This document shows positions 44,092 through 52,345 of a stretch of 64,000 nucleotides of DNA, one piece after another (positions within the stretch are counted from its first letter, which is position 1; every line of letters begins with the position of its first letter). Location: contig NZ_CP022297.1 of assembly GCF_017310015.1 (NCBI RefSeq), positions 744,001 through 808,000 of the forward strand, given 5' to 3'. This DNA is from Marinobacterium iners (lineage in GTDB: Bacteria > Pseudomonadota > Gammaproteobacteria > Pseudomonadales > Balneatricaceae). The position numbers and the translations under genes are program-made. The notes beneath the pieces are model-generated. The model was not told where the DNA came from. It did not search any database and saw only the letters and a program-made list of their open reading frames with translations.

Positions 44092-46424
44092 TGTCCGCCT
44101 TGATCGGTTTCCCGCTGACCCGTCGACAGCGGGATCACAACGGTCGACTGCAACTGAGTTATTGGCTCAGAACCGCTACCGGTGCCCATGAGGTGGTCAT
44201 TGAGGGAGAGGCGGCTGTCGCCTTTATACTGCAGTCGGATGGGGCTCATGTCGCTGAGCTCCTCTCAGACCTGCCCGGCTGTCAGTTGCGACCGCTGTCA
44301 TTATCAAGCCTGAATCATGAGCCGGTCAGTGCCCTGTATGCAGACAGCCTGCGTGAATGGCATGAAGCGCTTGGTCGTTTGCAGCAGGCGGGTGTCGCGC
44401 TCATGGAAGAAGATATTCGCCCGGCTGACCGGTATCTGATTGAGCGCGGTATCTTTGCATCCGCCAGGGTCATTGATGATGCTTCAGGGCCTCGCCTGCA
44501 ACGCGCCGAGTTTGAACCGCCACTGCGCATCCTGTCACTGGATATCGAAACCACTCTCCGGGCCGACCGAATCCTGTCCGTTGCACTGCAGTCACAAAGC
44601 TATGAACGAGTGCTGTTCAACGGCAACATCACCAACTCGCCTGCCGTTGTGCGCTGTCATAACGAGCGTGATCTGCTGCAGCAGCTGATGGCCGAAGTGC
44701 GTCGCTTCGATCCAGACCTGATTATCGGCTGGAATGTGATCGGCTTTGATCTGAGGGTGCTGCAGCAGCGTGCCGAGGCACAGCGCTTGCCGCTCTGTTT
44801 GGGTCGTGATCAGGAACCGGTACGGGTTGAGCAGACACGAACGGGGCGTTGGTATGCCCGTCTCAATGGTCGTGTGGTACTGGACGGGATCGATACTCTT
44901 AAAGGTGCGACTTGGCAGTTCGAGCGCTACAGTCTGGAATTTGTGGCGCGTGAGCTGCTGGGTCGTGGCAAACTGATCGAAACCCCGGACGACCGCGGAG
45001 AAGAAATCCAGCGTCTGTATCGTGAAGATCCGCAGGCGCTGGTGCGCTATAACCTTGAAGACTGCCGCCTGGTCAGCGAGATTTTTGAACATACGGAATT
45101 GATCCCTTACCTCCTGGCACGGGCACGCCTGACCGGGCTGCCGCTGGACAAGGTCGGTGGCTCATCGCAGGCGTTTGATAACCTCTACCTGCCACGTTTG
45201 CACCGCGCCGGATATGTGGCACCCCAGTATGCCTCCGGTGTGGATGGGCTGGATGTTCCGGGCGGATTCGTGATGGAATCGTGTCCCGGGTTGTATCGTC
45301 ATGTGCTCGTGCTGGACTTCAAGAGCCTGTACCCCAGCATCATCCGCAGCTTTCGGATTGATCCGCTGGGGCTGGCGCTGGGTACTCACGGTGATGCGCC
45401 GCCCGATGCATTGGTGCCGGGTTTCCATCACGCCATTTTTGACCGCCGCCATGCGCTGCTGCCCGATATAATCGAACGTCTTTGGCAAGCGCGAGATGAA
45501 GCCAAGCGGCAGGGTAACTCGGCCCTGTCGCAGGCGATCAAGATTCAGATGAACGCCTGCTATGGCGTATTGGGCTCGCGGGTGTGCCGTTTTTTCGATC
45601 AGCGCCTGTCCGGTTCCATTACCCTGCGTGGCCATCAAATTCTGCAGCAGACCGCCGAGCGGATCGAGCAGGCCTTTGGTCATCAGGTGATCTACGGTGA
45701 TACCGACTCGGTGTTCGTCTGGCTCGGGGATGACTGGCCGGATCGGGATACGGACCGATATGGGCATCAGCTTGCCAGTGAGCTGAACGCTTGGTGGCAG
45801 AAGCAGCTGCGGGAGCGTTTTGATATCGACTGCTCGCTTGAGCTGCAATATGAAGCGCACTATCGGCGTTTTTTGATGCCGCGCATGCGTCACTCAGAAA
45901 AGGGCAGCAAGAAACGGTATGCCGGTCTCAAGGTGCAGCCGGACGGCAGCGATCAGCTGGTGTTTCGCGGGCTCGAATCGGTCCGGACCGACTGGACGCC
46001 TCTGGCACGCCAGTTCCAGCAGGCGTTGTATGAGCGCATCTTCCGCGACCAGCCTTGGCAGGTCTTGTTGCAGGAAACCGTGCGTGCCGTTCGGGCCGGT
46101 GAACGGGATGGTGATCTGGTGTACCGCCGTCGTATTCGCCAACCGCTTGCTGCGTACCAGCGCAATCGGCCGCCTCATGCGCGTGCGGCTCAAATGTTGG
46201 ATGATGATCGTCGGCACCGTGGTTTGCCACCGGTCGTACGGGTTGGTGACAGCATCGCCTATCTGATGACGGTCAACGGCCCGGAACCGCAGGAATTGCT
46301 GCGCTCACCGCTGGACTACCAGCACTATATCGACCGGCAGCTGCTGCCGGTCGCTGACACTTTGTTGCCGTTCGTAGGCGAATCTTTTGAACGGCTGATC
46401 GCTCCTCAGCAGGAGCTGTTTTGA
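44091..46424 (+). CDS. polB: DNA polymerase II (family B)
   Basis: 777 residues, close to E. coli Pol II (783). The exonuclease domain has LSLDIETT near 148 and GWNVIGFDL near 215. Polymerase motifs are DFKSLYPSIIRSF near 407, KIQMNACYGVLGS near 485 and YGDTDS at 535-540. Pol II replicates across lesions and restarts forks and is usually SOS-induced from its own promoter. Here its ATG overlaps the mvaD stop, so it is translated from the mevalonate operon mRNA. No LexA-type box was noticed just upstream. Confidence 0.97.
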   Translation: MSALIGFPLTRRQRDHNGRLQLSYWLRTATGAHEVVIEGEAAVAFILQSDGAHVAELLSDLPGCQLRPLSLSSLNHEPVSALYADSLREWHEALGRLQQAGVALMEEDIRPADRYLIERGIFASARVIDDASGPRLQRAEFEPPLRILSLDIETTLRADRILSVALQSQSYERVLFNGNITNSPAVVRCHNERDLLQQLMAEVRRFDPDLIIGWNVIGFDLRVLQQRAEAQRLPLCLGRDQEPVRVEQTRTGRWYARLNGRVVLDGIDTLKGATWQFERYSLEFVARELLGRGKLIETPDDRGEEIQRLYREDPQALVRYNLEDCRLVSEIFEHTELIPYLLARARLTGLPLDKVGGSSQAFDNLYLPRLHRAGYVAPQYASGVDGLDVPGGFVMESCPGLYRHVLVLDFKSLYPSIIRSFRIDPLGLALGTHGDAPPDALVPGFHHAIFDRRHALLPDIIERLWQARDEAKRQGNSALSQAIKIQMNACYGVLGSRVCRFFDQRLSGSITLRGHQILQQTAERIEQAFGHQVIYGDTDSVFVWLGDDWPDRDTDRYGHQLASELNAWWQKQLRERFDIDCSLELQYEAHYRRFLMPRMRHSEKGSKKRYAGLKVQPDGSDQLVFRGLESVRTDWTPLARQFQQALYERIFRDQPWQVLLQETVRAVRAGERDGDLVYRRRIRQPLAAYQRNRPPHARAAQMLDDDRRHRGLPPVVRVGDSIAYLMTVNGPEPQELLRSPLDYQHYIDRQLLPVADTLLPFVGESFERLIAPQQELF

Positions 46425-46485
46425 GAGGGCAGGGATAGTCCTGTCGTTTTTGAGGTCAGAACAATAAGAGGAAACGGAGAGTGCC

Positions 46486-47022
46486 ATGACCGAACATCAC
46501 CATCAGTCAGACCCTGACCGCACCCGTCGCGGGCTGGCGCGCTGGATGCATCATTTGACTTGGGTAGCACTGCTGTTCCTGCTGACGCTGTTCTTCACGG
46601 ACTTTGTTGAGGATAAGCGCAACCCCAATCGTAACTTGAACCTGGTCAGCCATGATGCGGGCGAGGTGGTGCTGCAGCGTAACCGTGGTGGCCACTATGT
46701 TGCTCCGGGACGTATCAACGGTGAGCCGGTCACCTTCTTGCTGGATACCGGCGCGACCCAAGTCAGCGTGCCCGAGGCACTGGCGGACAAAATAGGACTG
46801 GAAAAGGGGCGTCGACAACAGACCATGACCGCCAATGGTGTGATCAGTGTACACACCACGCAGCTGGACTCGGTGCGGCTGGGCGGAATTGAGCTGAGGG
46901 ATGTGACCGCCAGCATCAACCCCTATATGCCCGATGATACGGTGTTGCTGGGCATGAGCTTTATGCAGCATCTGGACATGGTGCAGCGGGGAAATGAGCT
47001 GACTCTAAGCCTGCCTCAATGA
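46486..47022 (+). CDS. Membrane-anchored retropepsin-like aspartic protease
   Basis: 178 residues. A single membrane helix (about 23-43) places the rest in the periplasm. FLLDTGATQVSVP near 84 is the DTGA active-site motif of single-domain, dimeric clan AA proteases. The closing LLGMSFMQHL and LTLSLPQ strands fit the TIGR02281 group. Substrate unknown. It lies 61 bp after polB on the same strand. Confidence 0.85.
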   Translation: MTEHHHQSDPDRTRRGLARWMHHLTWVALLFLLTLFFTDFVEDKRNPNRNLNLVSHDAGEVVLQRNRGGHYVAPGRINGEPVTFLLDTGATQVSVPEALADKIGLEKGRRQQTMTANGVISVHTTQLDSVRLGGIELRDVTASINPYMPDDTVLLGMSFMQHLDMVQRGNELTLSLPQ

Positions 47023-47046
47023 TCGCGATAAGGCTGAGCTAAAAGG

Positions 47047-47700
47047 CTACTCCATATAATCCAAAGATAGAAACAGTCTGGCCTGGTGGTCGCTAACGGG
47101 TGGTGACCGGTGCACGATGCCATAACCTTCATTCCCGTGCCAGCCATCACCCTTGAGCAGTGCTACATCACCAGCGGTAAGTTGCAACACGCTTTCCGGT
47201 TCATTCGCAGGAATGCGGGCAGTGTCGCCTTCAGGTTCAGGCAGGTATTGGGTACCGGTGCCTGAATAGCTGGTAACGAGTCTTACAGGAAGCCGGTCAA
47301 CATGAAACTTCGGACACATGGCGGCTTTCAGCAATGTCATTCGCAAACCGATGTGTGAGGGGCCAAGCAGGCATTCATACATTTGTAGCAGCTCTACGAT
47401 GTCGGCAACAATAGACGCCTGGCCATCACCTGCAGGCAATTGCGCCTGCAGCAGTTCAGATGCGTTTTTCTCCAAATCTTCATCACACTGAATCACTGTT
47501 CTTATATTCAAACTCGATTGCTGCGCGCAAAGCCTGCTTACATAGCGCTCAATGGAATCATCGAGACTTCGCTGCCAAACAGTCAGGTTGCACTCAGGAG
47601 CATAAATGTCCCCCATGATAACGGGGTGGTCGCTGACATGTGCTGCGGGTTTTGGTCTGTGGTGCAACATGGACTTGGTAGGCATATCGGCAAGGTTCAT
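47047..47700 (-). CDS. DUF1826-family protein, predicted Zur-regulated
   Basis: 217 residues from ATG 47700; the frame continues to 47781, but that would run through the Zur box. A cupin/2-oxoglutarate-oxygenase-like layout is visible: KFHVDRLPVRLVTSYSGTGTQYLP with a possible HxD pair, then GDVALLKGDGW and IVHRSPPV. DUF1826 genes recur with zinc-deficiency genes such as COG0523 GTPases and paralogous HisI and FolE2. The biochemical role is unknown. Confidence 0.78.
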   Translation of the reverse strand: MNLADMPTKSMLHHRPKPAAHVSDHPVIMGDIYAPECNLTVWQRSLDDSIERYVSRLCAQQSSLNIRTVIQCDEDLEKNASELLQAQLPAGDGQASIVADIVELLQMYECLLGPSHIGLRMTLLKAAMCPKFHVDRLPVRLVTSYSGTGTQYLPEPEGDTARIPANEPESVLQLTAGDVALLKGDGWHGNEGYGIVHRSPPVSDHQARLFLSLDYME

Positions 47701-47744
47701 GTCAGGGTTGTCCGGTAAGTTTTTCAGAGTTGGATCAAGTTTTC

Positions 47745-47761
47745 GTGTTATAATATAACAC
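47745..47761. promoter_or_regulatory. Zur box controlling the divergent DUF1826 and hisI2 genes
   Basis: GTGTTATAATATAACAC has perfect 8-bp arms (GTGTTATA/TATAACAC) around one central A, the classic gammaproteobacterial Zur operator. It lies 45 bp from the DUF1826 start and 85 bp from the hisI-like start, so one site would repress both when zinc is ample. Confidence 0.9.
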
Positions 47762-47845
47762 TTGATTTTAGAGAGTGTCACTCTGTGTCATGCCGGTATG
47801 AAACTGGTTTTGCGCATGGTCCCTCATTGGTTGATATGTGGTCCT

Positions 47846-48292
47846 ATGAGAAAGAGTTTTTTTGAAGAGCTGGAGCTCAGTCCCGAAGGTTATGCTGTTG
47901 ATTTAGAGCCGTTTATGGAAAGTCTGAGCTGGAATGATCAGGGCCTGATACCCGTCATTACTCAGCAATATGATTCCGGTGAGGTGTTGATGATGGCGTG
48001 GATGAACCGTGAGTCGCTGGCGATGACCCTCAAGGAAAAGAGGGTTACCTATTGGTCACGTTCACGCCAACAGTTGTGGGAAAAAGGGAAAGTCAGTGGT
48101 AACACACAGCGGCTGATAGAGCTGCGAGCGGATTGTGATGGCGATACCCTGCTGTGCTTGGCGGACCAGCAGGGGCCAGCGTGCCACACAGGGCGTGCAA
48201 ACTGCTTCTATTTCAGGTTTTGTCCGGAAGAGTCTCAGGTTGTAGTAAGCGCCGGAATCCCTGATCCAGAAGACGGTCATTCACAGGTATGA
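47846..48292 (+). CDS. hisI2: Phosphoribosyl-AMP cyclohydrolase (HisI-type), predicted zinc-starvation paralogue
   Basis: 148 residues from ATG 47846; upstream in-frame codons extend to 47762 but are not conserved. SWNDQGLIPVITQQ near 26, MMAWMN near 47, and the metal-binding cysteines in RADCDGDTLLC, GPACHTGR and NCFYF match HisI. It opens the purine ring of PR-AMP in histidine synthesis. It stands apart from other his genes and behind a Zur box, which suggests a low-zinc back-up enzyme. The metal Cys residues are retained, so it is not simply a metal-free variant. Confidence 0.9.
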   Translation: MRKSFFEELELSPEGYAVDLEPFMESLSWNDQGLIPVITQQYDSGEVLMMAWMNRESLAMTLKEKRVTYWSRSRQQLWEKGKVSGNTQRLIELRADCDGDTLLCLADQQGPACHTGRANCFYFRFCPEESQVVVSAGIPDPEDGHSQV

Positions 48293-48470
48293 CACCCTAT
48301 CAAGCCACGCTACAAATGTGGGCGATCACCATTTTGATGGACAGATGTTCAGGGCCAAGACAGGAAGTACTTGGGTGAGTGGTGTACAGGTGTACGATGT
48401 TCAAAAAGTACCGGGCTACCGGAAAGCAGCCCAGCAACTTTGGCTTGCAAGAAGCCTCTGATATCAGACG

Positions 48471-49139
48471 TCATTCAATCAAATAGATCACCAGCTGACG
48501 TGGGCCATGGGCTCCCATCTGCAGTTTTTGCTCAATGTCGGCACTGCGGGAAGGGCCCGTGATCAGGTTGACTGTCCTGGGCAGGCGGCCGCTGCAGAGG
48601 CTGCGCAACCGATCCCATCCATCCTCATAAACCCCTACGATATCCTTGCGCTGCAATACAACCAAGTGCGTATCCGGCAAGAAGTTGAGCGTGGTGGGGC
48701 TGTCCGGGCGGGAGTAGAGCATCAGGGTGCCGGTCTCGGCAATACCGACCAGGGCCAGCGTCAGGCTCGCCTCGTCTCCCACCTGTCCCACTCGCTGATG
48801 ACAGCGGATACGCTCATGTACTGCGGCCCAGCCCAGAGCAGTGAGGGTCTCGTCGCTGGCCAGTATCAGTTCATGCTGGCCCTTTGATTCCAGGGTGTCC
48901 GCCACCGCCTCTGGCAGTTGCTCGATATTTTCAAGTGTAACCACTTCGGCGGCTGCTTCCTGTGCCATGCGGATAAACAGCTCAACCTGTGCCTCAGGCG
49001 CCTGCTGGCCGCGGGCGGGGATCAGATTACGAGGGTGTTGCTGCAAGCGGTGCTGCACCGCTTCGCGCTGGGCATCCGTTGCTTCGCTGCGGCGCAGGCC
49101 ATGGCGAATGTTGGCAAAAATCTCGGCACGGCTGCTCAT
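48471..49139 (-). CDS. lutC: Lactate utilisation protein C (LutC/YkgG)
   Basis: 222 residues from ATG 49139. The LUD-domain pattern includes SLTLALVGIAETGTLMLYS near 120 and a closing GPSRSADIEQKLQMGAHGPRQLVIYLIE. LutC is the third subunit of the LutABC L-lactate oxidation complex. Its start overlaps the lutB stop by 4 bp. Confidence 0.93.
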   Translation of the reverse strand: MSSRAEIFANIRHGLRRSEATDAQREAVQHRLQQHPRNLIPARGQQAPEAQVELFIRMAQEAAAEVVTLENIEQLPEAVADTLESKGQHELILASDETLTALGWAAVHERIRCHQRVGQVGDEASLTLALVGIAETGTLMLYSRPDSPTTLNFLPDTHLVVLQRKDIVGVYEDGWDRLRSLCSGRLPRTVNLITGPSRSADIEQKLQMGAHGPRQLVIYLIE

Positions 49140-50554
49140 GACTTGTTCTCCTGTTTCTGGCGCGCTTGCCACTGCTGCATGAAAGTCTTGCCGGTTGGGA
49201 CCGGCATGTCGCGGTGGTCGGTCCAGCCGGAGGCCAGCGGCAGTTTGCTGATCCTGCCTTTTTGGCCGCCCAGCAAACGCATGAGCCGGGATGCACTGGA
49301 CGAGAACAGTCGGTACAGCATCGGGCGGGTGGCGAAAAAGGCCCAGCTTCCCAGTCCCCAGCGGACAGCGCGAGGCGTCAGGTGCTGTTCAAACTCTTTC
49401 TCGCGCCAGTGACGCATCAACTTGGGCAGCGGAATGCGCACAGGGCAGACCTCTTCGCATTTGCCGCAGGCCGTTGAGGCATTGGGCAACAGCGCCGACC
49501 GCTCGATGCCGATCATTTGCGGAGTCAGTACCGATCCCATGGGGCCGGGGTAAACCCAACCATAGCTGTGACCACCGACAGCGCCGTATACCGGGCAGTG
49601 GTTCATGCAGGCGGAGCAGCGAATGCAGCGCAGCATCTCCTGAAACTCGGTGCCAACCATGTCGCTGCGACCGTTGTCGACCAGCACGACATGGAAATTT
49701 TCCGGTCCGTCCTGGTCGTCCGGGCGGCGGTTGCCGGATGACAGCGTGTTATACACGGAAAATTCCTGCCCCGTGGCCGAGCGCGCCAACAGGCGCAGGA
49801 ACAGCGTCATGTCCTCCAGCGTGGGTACAACCTTTTCAATTGATGACACCACGATATGAGTTTTGGGCAGGGTCTGGGTCAGGTCGCCATTGCCCTCGTT
49901 GGTGACAATAATGGTCGACCCGGTTTCGGCAACCAGAAAATTGGCACCGGTGATGCCCACATCCGCGGCCACGAATTGCTTGCGCAGCATTTCACGGGCC
50001 TCGGCCATCAGCGCGGCCGGATCGGTCAATTTCGGGCGCTTGTGGTGTTCATGGAAGGCTTCGGATACATCTTCCAGATTGAGGTGAATCGCCGGGGCGA
50101 TGATATGGCTTGGGTGGTCACCGCGCAGTTGCAGGATATATTCCCCCAGGTCGGTTTCCACCGGGTGGATGCCGTTCTCCTCCAGATATTCGTTGAGGTT
50201 GATCTCCTCGGTCACCATCGACTTGCCCTTGGTGACGGTTTTGGCATTCTGCTCACGGCAAATCTGCAGGATGGTCTGGCGTGCATCATCAGCGGTGCGA
50301 CACCAGTGTACCTGGCCGCCGTTCTCGACCACGCGAGCTTCAAACTCTTCCAGGTACAGGTCCAGGTGTTCAAGGATATGGTTCTTCAGGTCGCGAGCTT
50401 CATCGCGCAGCCGATCGAACTCCGGCATGCGGGCGACAGCTGCGGCGCGCTTGCCGGGAAAACCGGCCTTCAGGTTGCCCAGCGCCTTTTGCAGGTTGAC
50501 ATCCTGTAGCGCGATGCGAGCACTTTGCTTGAATTCGGGGCTTTTGATCTGCAT
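49136..50554 (-). CDS. lutB: L-lactate oxidation iron-sulfur protein LutB
   Basis: 472 residues. An N-terminal LUD domain (about 70-290) is followed by two [4Fe-4S] ferredoxin motifs, CIRCSACMNHCPVYG near 310 and CGKCEEVCPVRIPLP near 363, which pass electrons from lactate. It lies 14 bp downstream of lutA and overlaps lutC. Confidence 0.95.
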   Translation of the reverse strand: MQIKSPEFKQSARIALQDVNLQKALGNLKAGFPGKRAAAVARMPEFDRLRDEARDLKNHILEHLDLYLEEFEARVVENGGQVHWCRTADDARQTILQICREQNAKTVTKGKSMVTEEINLNEYLEENGIHPVETDLGEYILQLRGDHPSHIIAPAIHLNLEDVSEAFHEHHKRPKLTDPAALMAEAREMLRKQFVAADVGITGANFLVAETGSTIIVTNEGNGDLTQTLPKTHIVVSSIEKVVPTLEDMTLFLRLLARSATGQEFSVYNTLSSGNRRPDDQDGPENFHVVLVDNGRSDMVGTEFQEMLRCIRCSACMNHCPVYGAVGGHSYGWVYPGPMGSVLTPQMIGIERSALLPNASTACGKCEEVCPVRIPLPKLMRHWREKEFEQHLTPRAVRWGLGSWAFFATRPMLYRLFSSSASRLMRLLGGQKGRISKLPLASGWTDHRDMPVPTGKTFMQQWQARQKQENKS

Positions 50555-50568
50555 GGGGGGGGCTCCGC

Positions 50569-51360
50569 TTAAAGTGGCTGACCAAGGTCGTAATCGGCTT
50601 CGCCGATTGCCGGAGTTCCAGTCATGTCGGCGAGCAGCTCGACCACATGACGTACCTGTACTTCACGGCCTTCACGTTTGAGCTTGCCGGCCATGTTGAG
50701 CAGGCAGCCCAGGTCTCCACCCACCAGCGTGCTGGCGCCGCTGTCGGCAGCAAAGCCGGTCTTGTTGCTGACCATGCGGTTGGATATGTCGGGGTACTTG
50801 ACACAAAAGGTGCCGCCAAAACCGCAGCAGGTCTCCGCTTCCTGCATCTCGGCCAGTTCAACTCCGTCGATTTCGCTGAGCAACTGTCGTGGCTGCTGCT
50901 TGATGCCAAGCTCTCGCAGCCCGGAGCAGGAGTCGTGATAGGTGATCTTGCCGTTGAATTCGCTCTGGATGCCGCTGAAATTCAATACGTCTACCAGAAA
51001 AGATGTGACCTCAAAGGCGCGAGCCTTGAGTGCTTCCGCACGTGCTTTCCAGGGATCGTCCTCGGTAAAGAGTTCAGGGTAGTGGTGCAGCATGCCGATG
51101 CAGGAGCCGGATGGACCCACCACATAGCGGTAGCCCTCCAGAGCTTCGATGGTCTGACGCGCGATGGTACGACTGTTGTGTTTGTCCCCGGAGTTGAATG
51201 CCGGTTGTCCACAGCAGGTCTGATTACGGGGTACTTCCACTTCGCAGCCAGCCTGTTCCAGCAGCTTGACGGTGGCAAAGGCTACCTCGGGGCGGAACAT
51301 GTCGGCCAGGCAGGTAACGAACAGACCGACCTTGATCGGCATGGTTTGGGTGTCGGACAT
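50569..51360 (-). CDS. lutA: L-lactate oxidation iron-sulfur protein LutA
   Basis: 263 residues with two CCG cysteine-rich domains (CCGQPAFNSGD near 47 and CCGFGGTFCVKYP near 158), as in LldE/LutA and heterodisulfide-reductase-like subunits. It is the first gene of the lut operon, divergent from the FadR-type regulator. No lactate permease or classical LldD follows within the window. Confidence 0.94.
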   Translation of the reverse strand: MSDTQTMPIKVGLFVTCLADMFRPEVAFATVKLLEQAGCEVEVPRNQTCCGQPAFNSGDKHNSRTIARQTIEALEGYRYVVGPSGSCIGMLHHYPELFTEDDPWKARAEALKARAFEVTSFLVDVLNFSGIQSEFNGKITYHDSCSGLRELGIKQQPRQLLSEIDGVELAEMQEAETCCGFGGTFCVKYPDISNRMVSNKTGFAADSGASTLVGGDLGCLLNMAGKLKREGREVQVRHVVELLADMTGTPAIGEADYDLGQPL

Positions 51361-51457
51361 GGTGTCGGCAACCTCGGATTATTATCGGTGCGGTTTCATG
51401 GCGGTATAGCTATCAAGATAGGTGATCAGGGCCTAAGCGTGAATGCTATACTTCCAA

Positions 51458-51470
51458 CTGGTCTTACCAG
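51458..51470. promoter_or_regulatory. FadR-family operator between lutA and its regulator
   Basis: CTGGTCTTACCAG is a perfect 5-3-5 palindrome matching the TGGT-N3-ACCA core bound by FadR-subfamily GntR regulators, including lactate regulators. It lies 18 bp before the regulator's start and 98 bp from lutA. Confidence 0.75.
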
Positions 51471-51487
51471 AATGATCACCGGGGGCG

Positions 51488-52180
51488 ATGGTGACACTAC
51501 AATATGAGCTGGAACGCCTGTTGCTGGAAGGCGAATGGGTGCCGGGGCACCCGGTGCCTTCAGAGCGCAGATTAATGCAAATATATGGAGTTTCGCGGGG
51601 AACTGTTCGTGAAGCACTGGCTGGCATGAAAGCCAACGGGGTTATCGAAACCCGTCAGGGCGGGCGCAGCCACTGCATTAATCTGTTGGCACAACACCTT
51701 GAGCTGCCGCTGGAAGGGCGGGGGGACGATATTGATTTCCAGATGAAGGTGCTGGAAGCGCGCGCCGTGCTGGAGGCTGAAGCGGCCTGGTATGCGGCGC
51801 AGCGTGCCAGTGATGAGGAGCTGTTCGCTCTGGCGCAGGAGTATCAGCGGATGTGCGAGCGTAACCGCCGCCCAGTTGGCCGTGGTGACAGTACGCTGGA
51901 AAAAGCCAAGGCGGATCTGCAGTTTCACATGCTGATAGCTCAGTCCAGTCATCACCTGCTGGTATGTTCCTTCAGTCAGATGTTTTATCACCGTTACTTC
52001 AATGCGATCTACAGTGTGCTGTCACGCACATTGGGGCGTTTTGGACGTTATCCCGATGGCATCGGCAGGCAGCACGAGAGCATCCACCGTGCACTGCAGG
52101 CTCGTGATGCCCCTGCGGCTCGTGAAGCGGCAAGCCAACATATCCTGTATACCCGTGACCTGCTGCAACGATGCCGCTGA
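51488..52180 (+). CDS. GntR/FadR-family regulator of the lut operon
   Basis: 230 residues. The N-terminal winged helix (VPSERRLMQIYGVSRGTVREALAGMKANGVIETRQGG, about 20-58) and C-terminal FCD domain (LEARAVLEAEAAWYAA; FHMLIAQSSHHLL; HESIHRALQARDAPAAREAASQHI) are complete. FCD members bind a metal and a carboxylate such as lactate. The divergent lutABC operon and the operator between them make lactate control the best inference. Confidence 0.88.
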   Translation: MVTLQYELERLLLEGEWVPGHPVPSERRLMQIYGVSRGTVREALAGMKANGVIETRQGGRSHCINLLAQHLELPLEGRGDDIDFQMKVLEARAVLEAEAAWYAAQRASDEELFALAQEYQRMCERNRRPVGRGDSTLEKAKADLQFHMLIAQSSHHLLVCSFSQMFYHRYFNAIYSVLSRTLGRFGRYPDGIGRQHESIHRALQARDAPAAREAASQHILYTRDLLQRCR

Positions 52181-52345
52181 TTTTTGCGCTTACGGATCGC
52201 GCTTTCCAGACTGGGCCGTTATAATCGCCACCCGGACTGGCCGGCACCTCGTACCTGTCGCAGCCACAAGTCCGTTTTCATTTACCGTGTATTAATCAGG
52301 ATGTGGCCTCTCGTATGGGTACATCCGTCAATCAGGGAACAGAAC

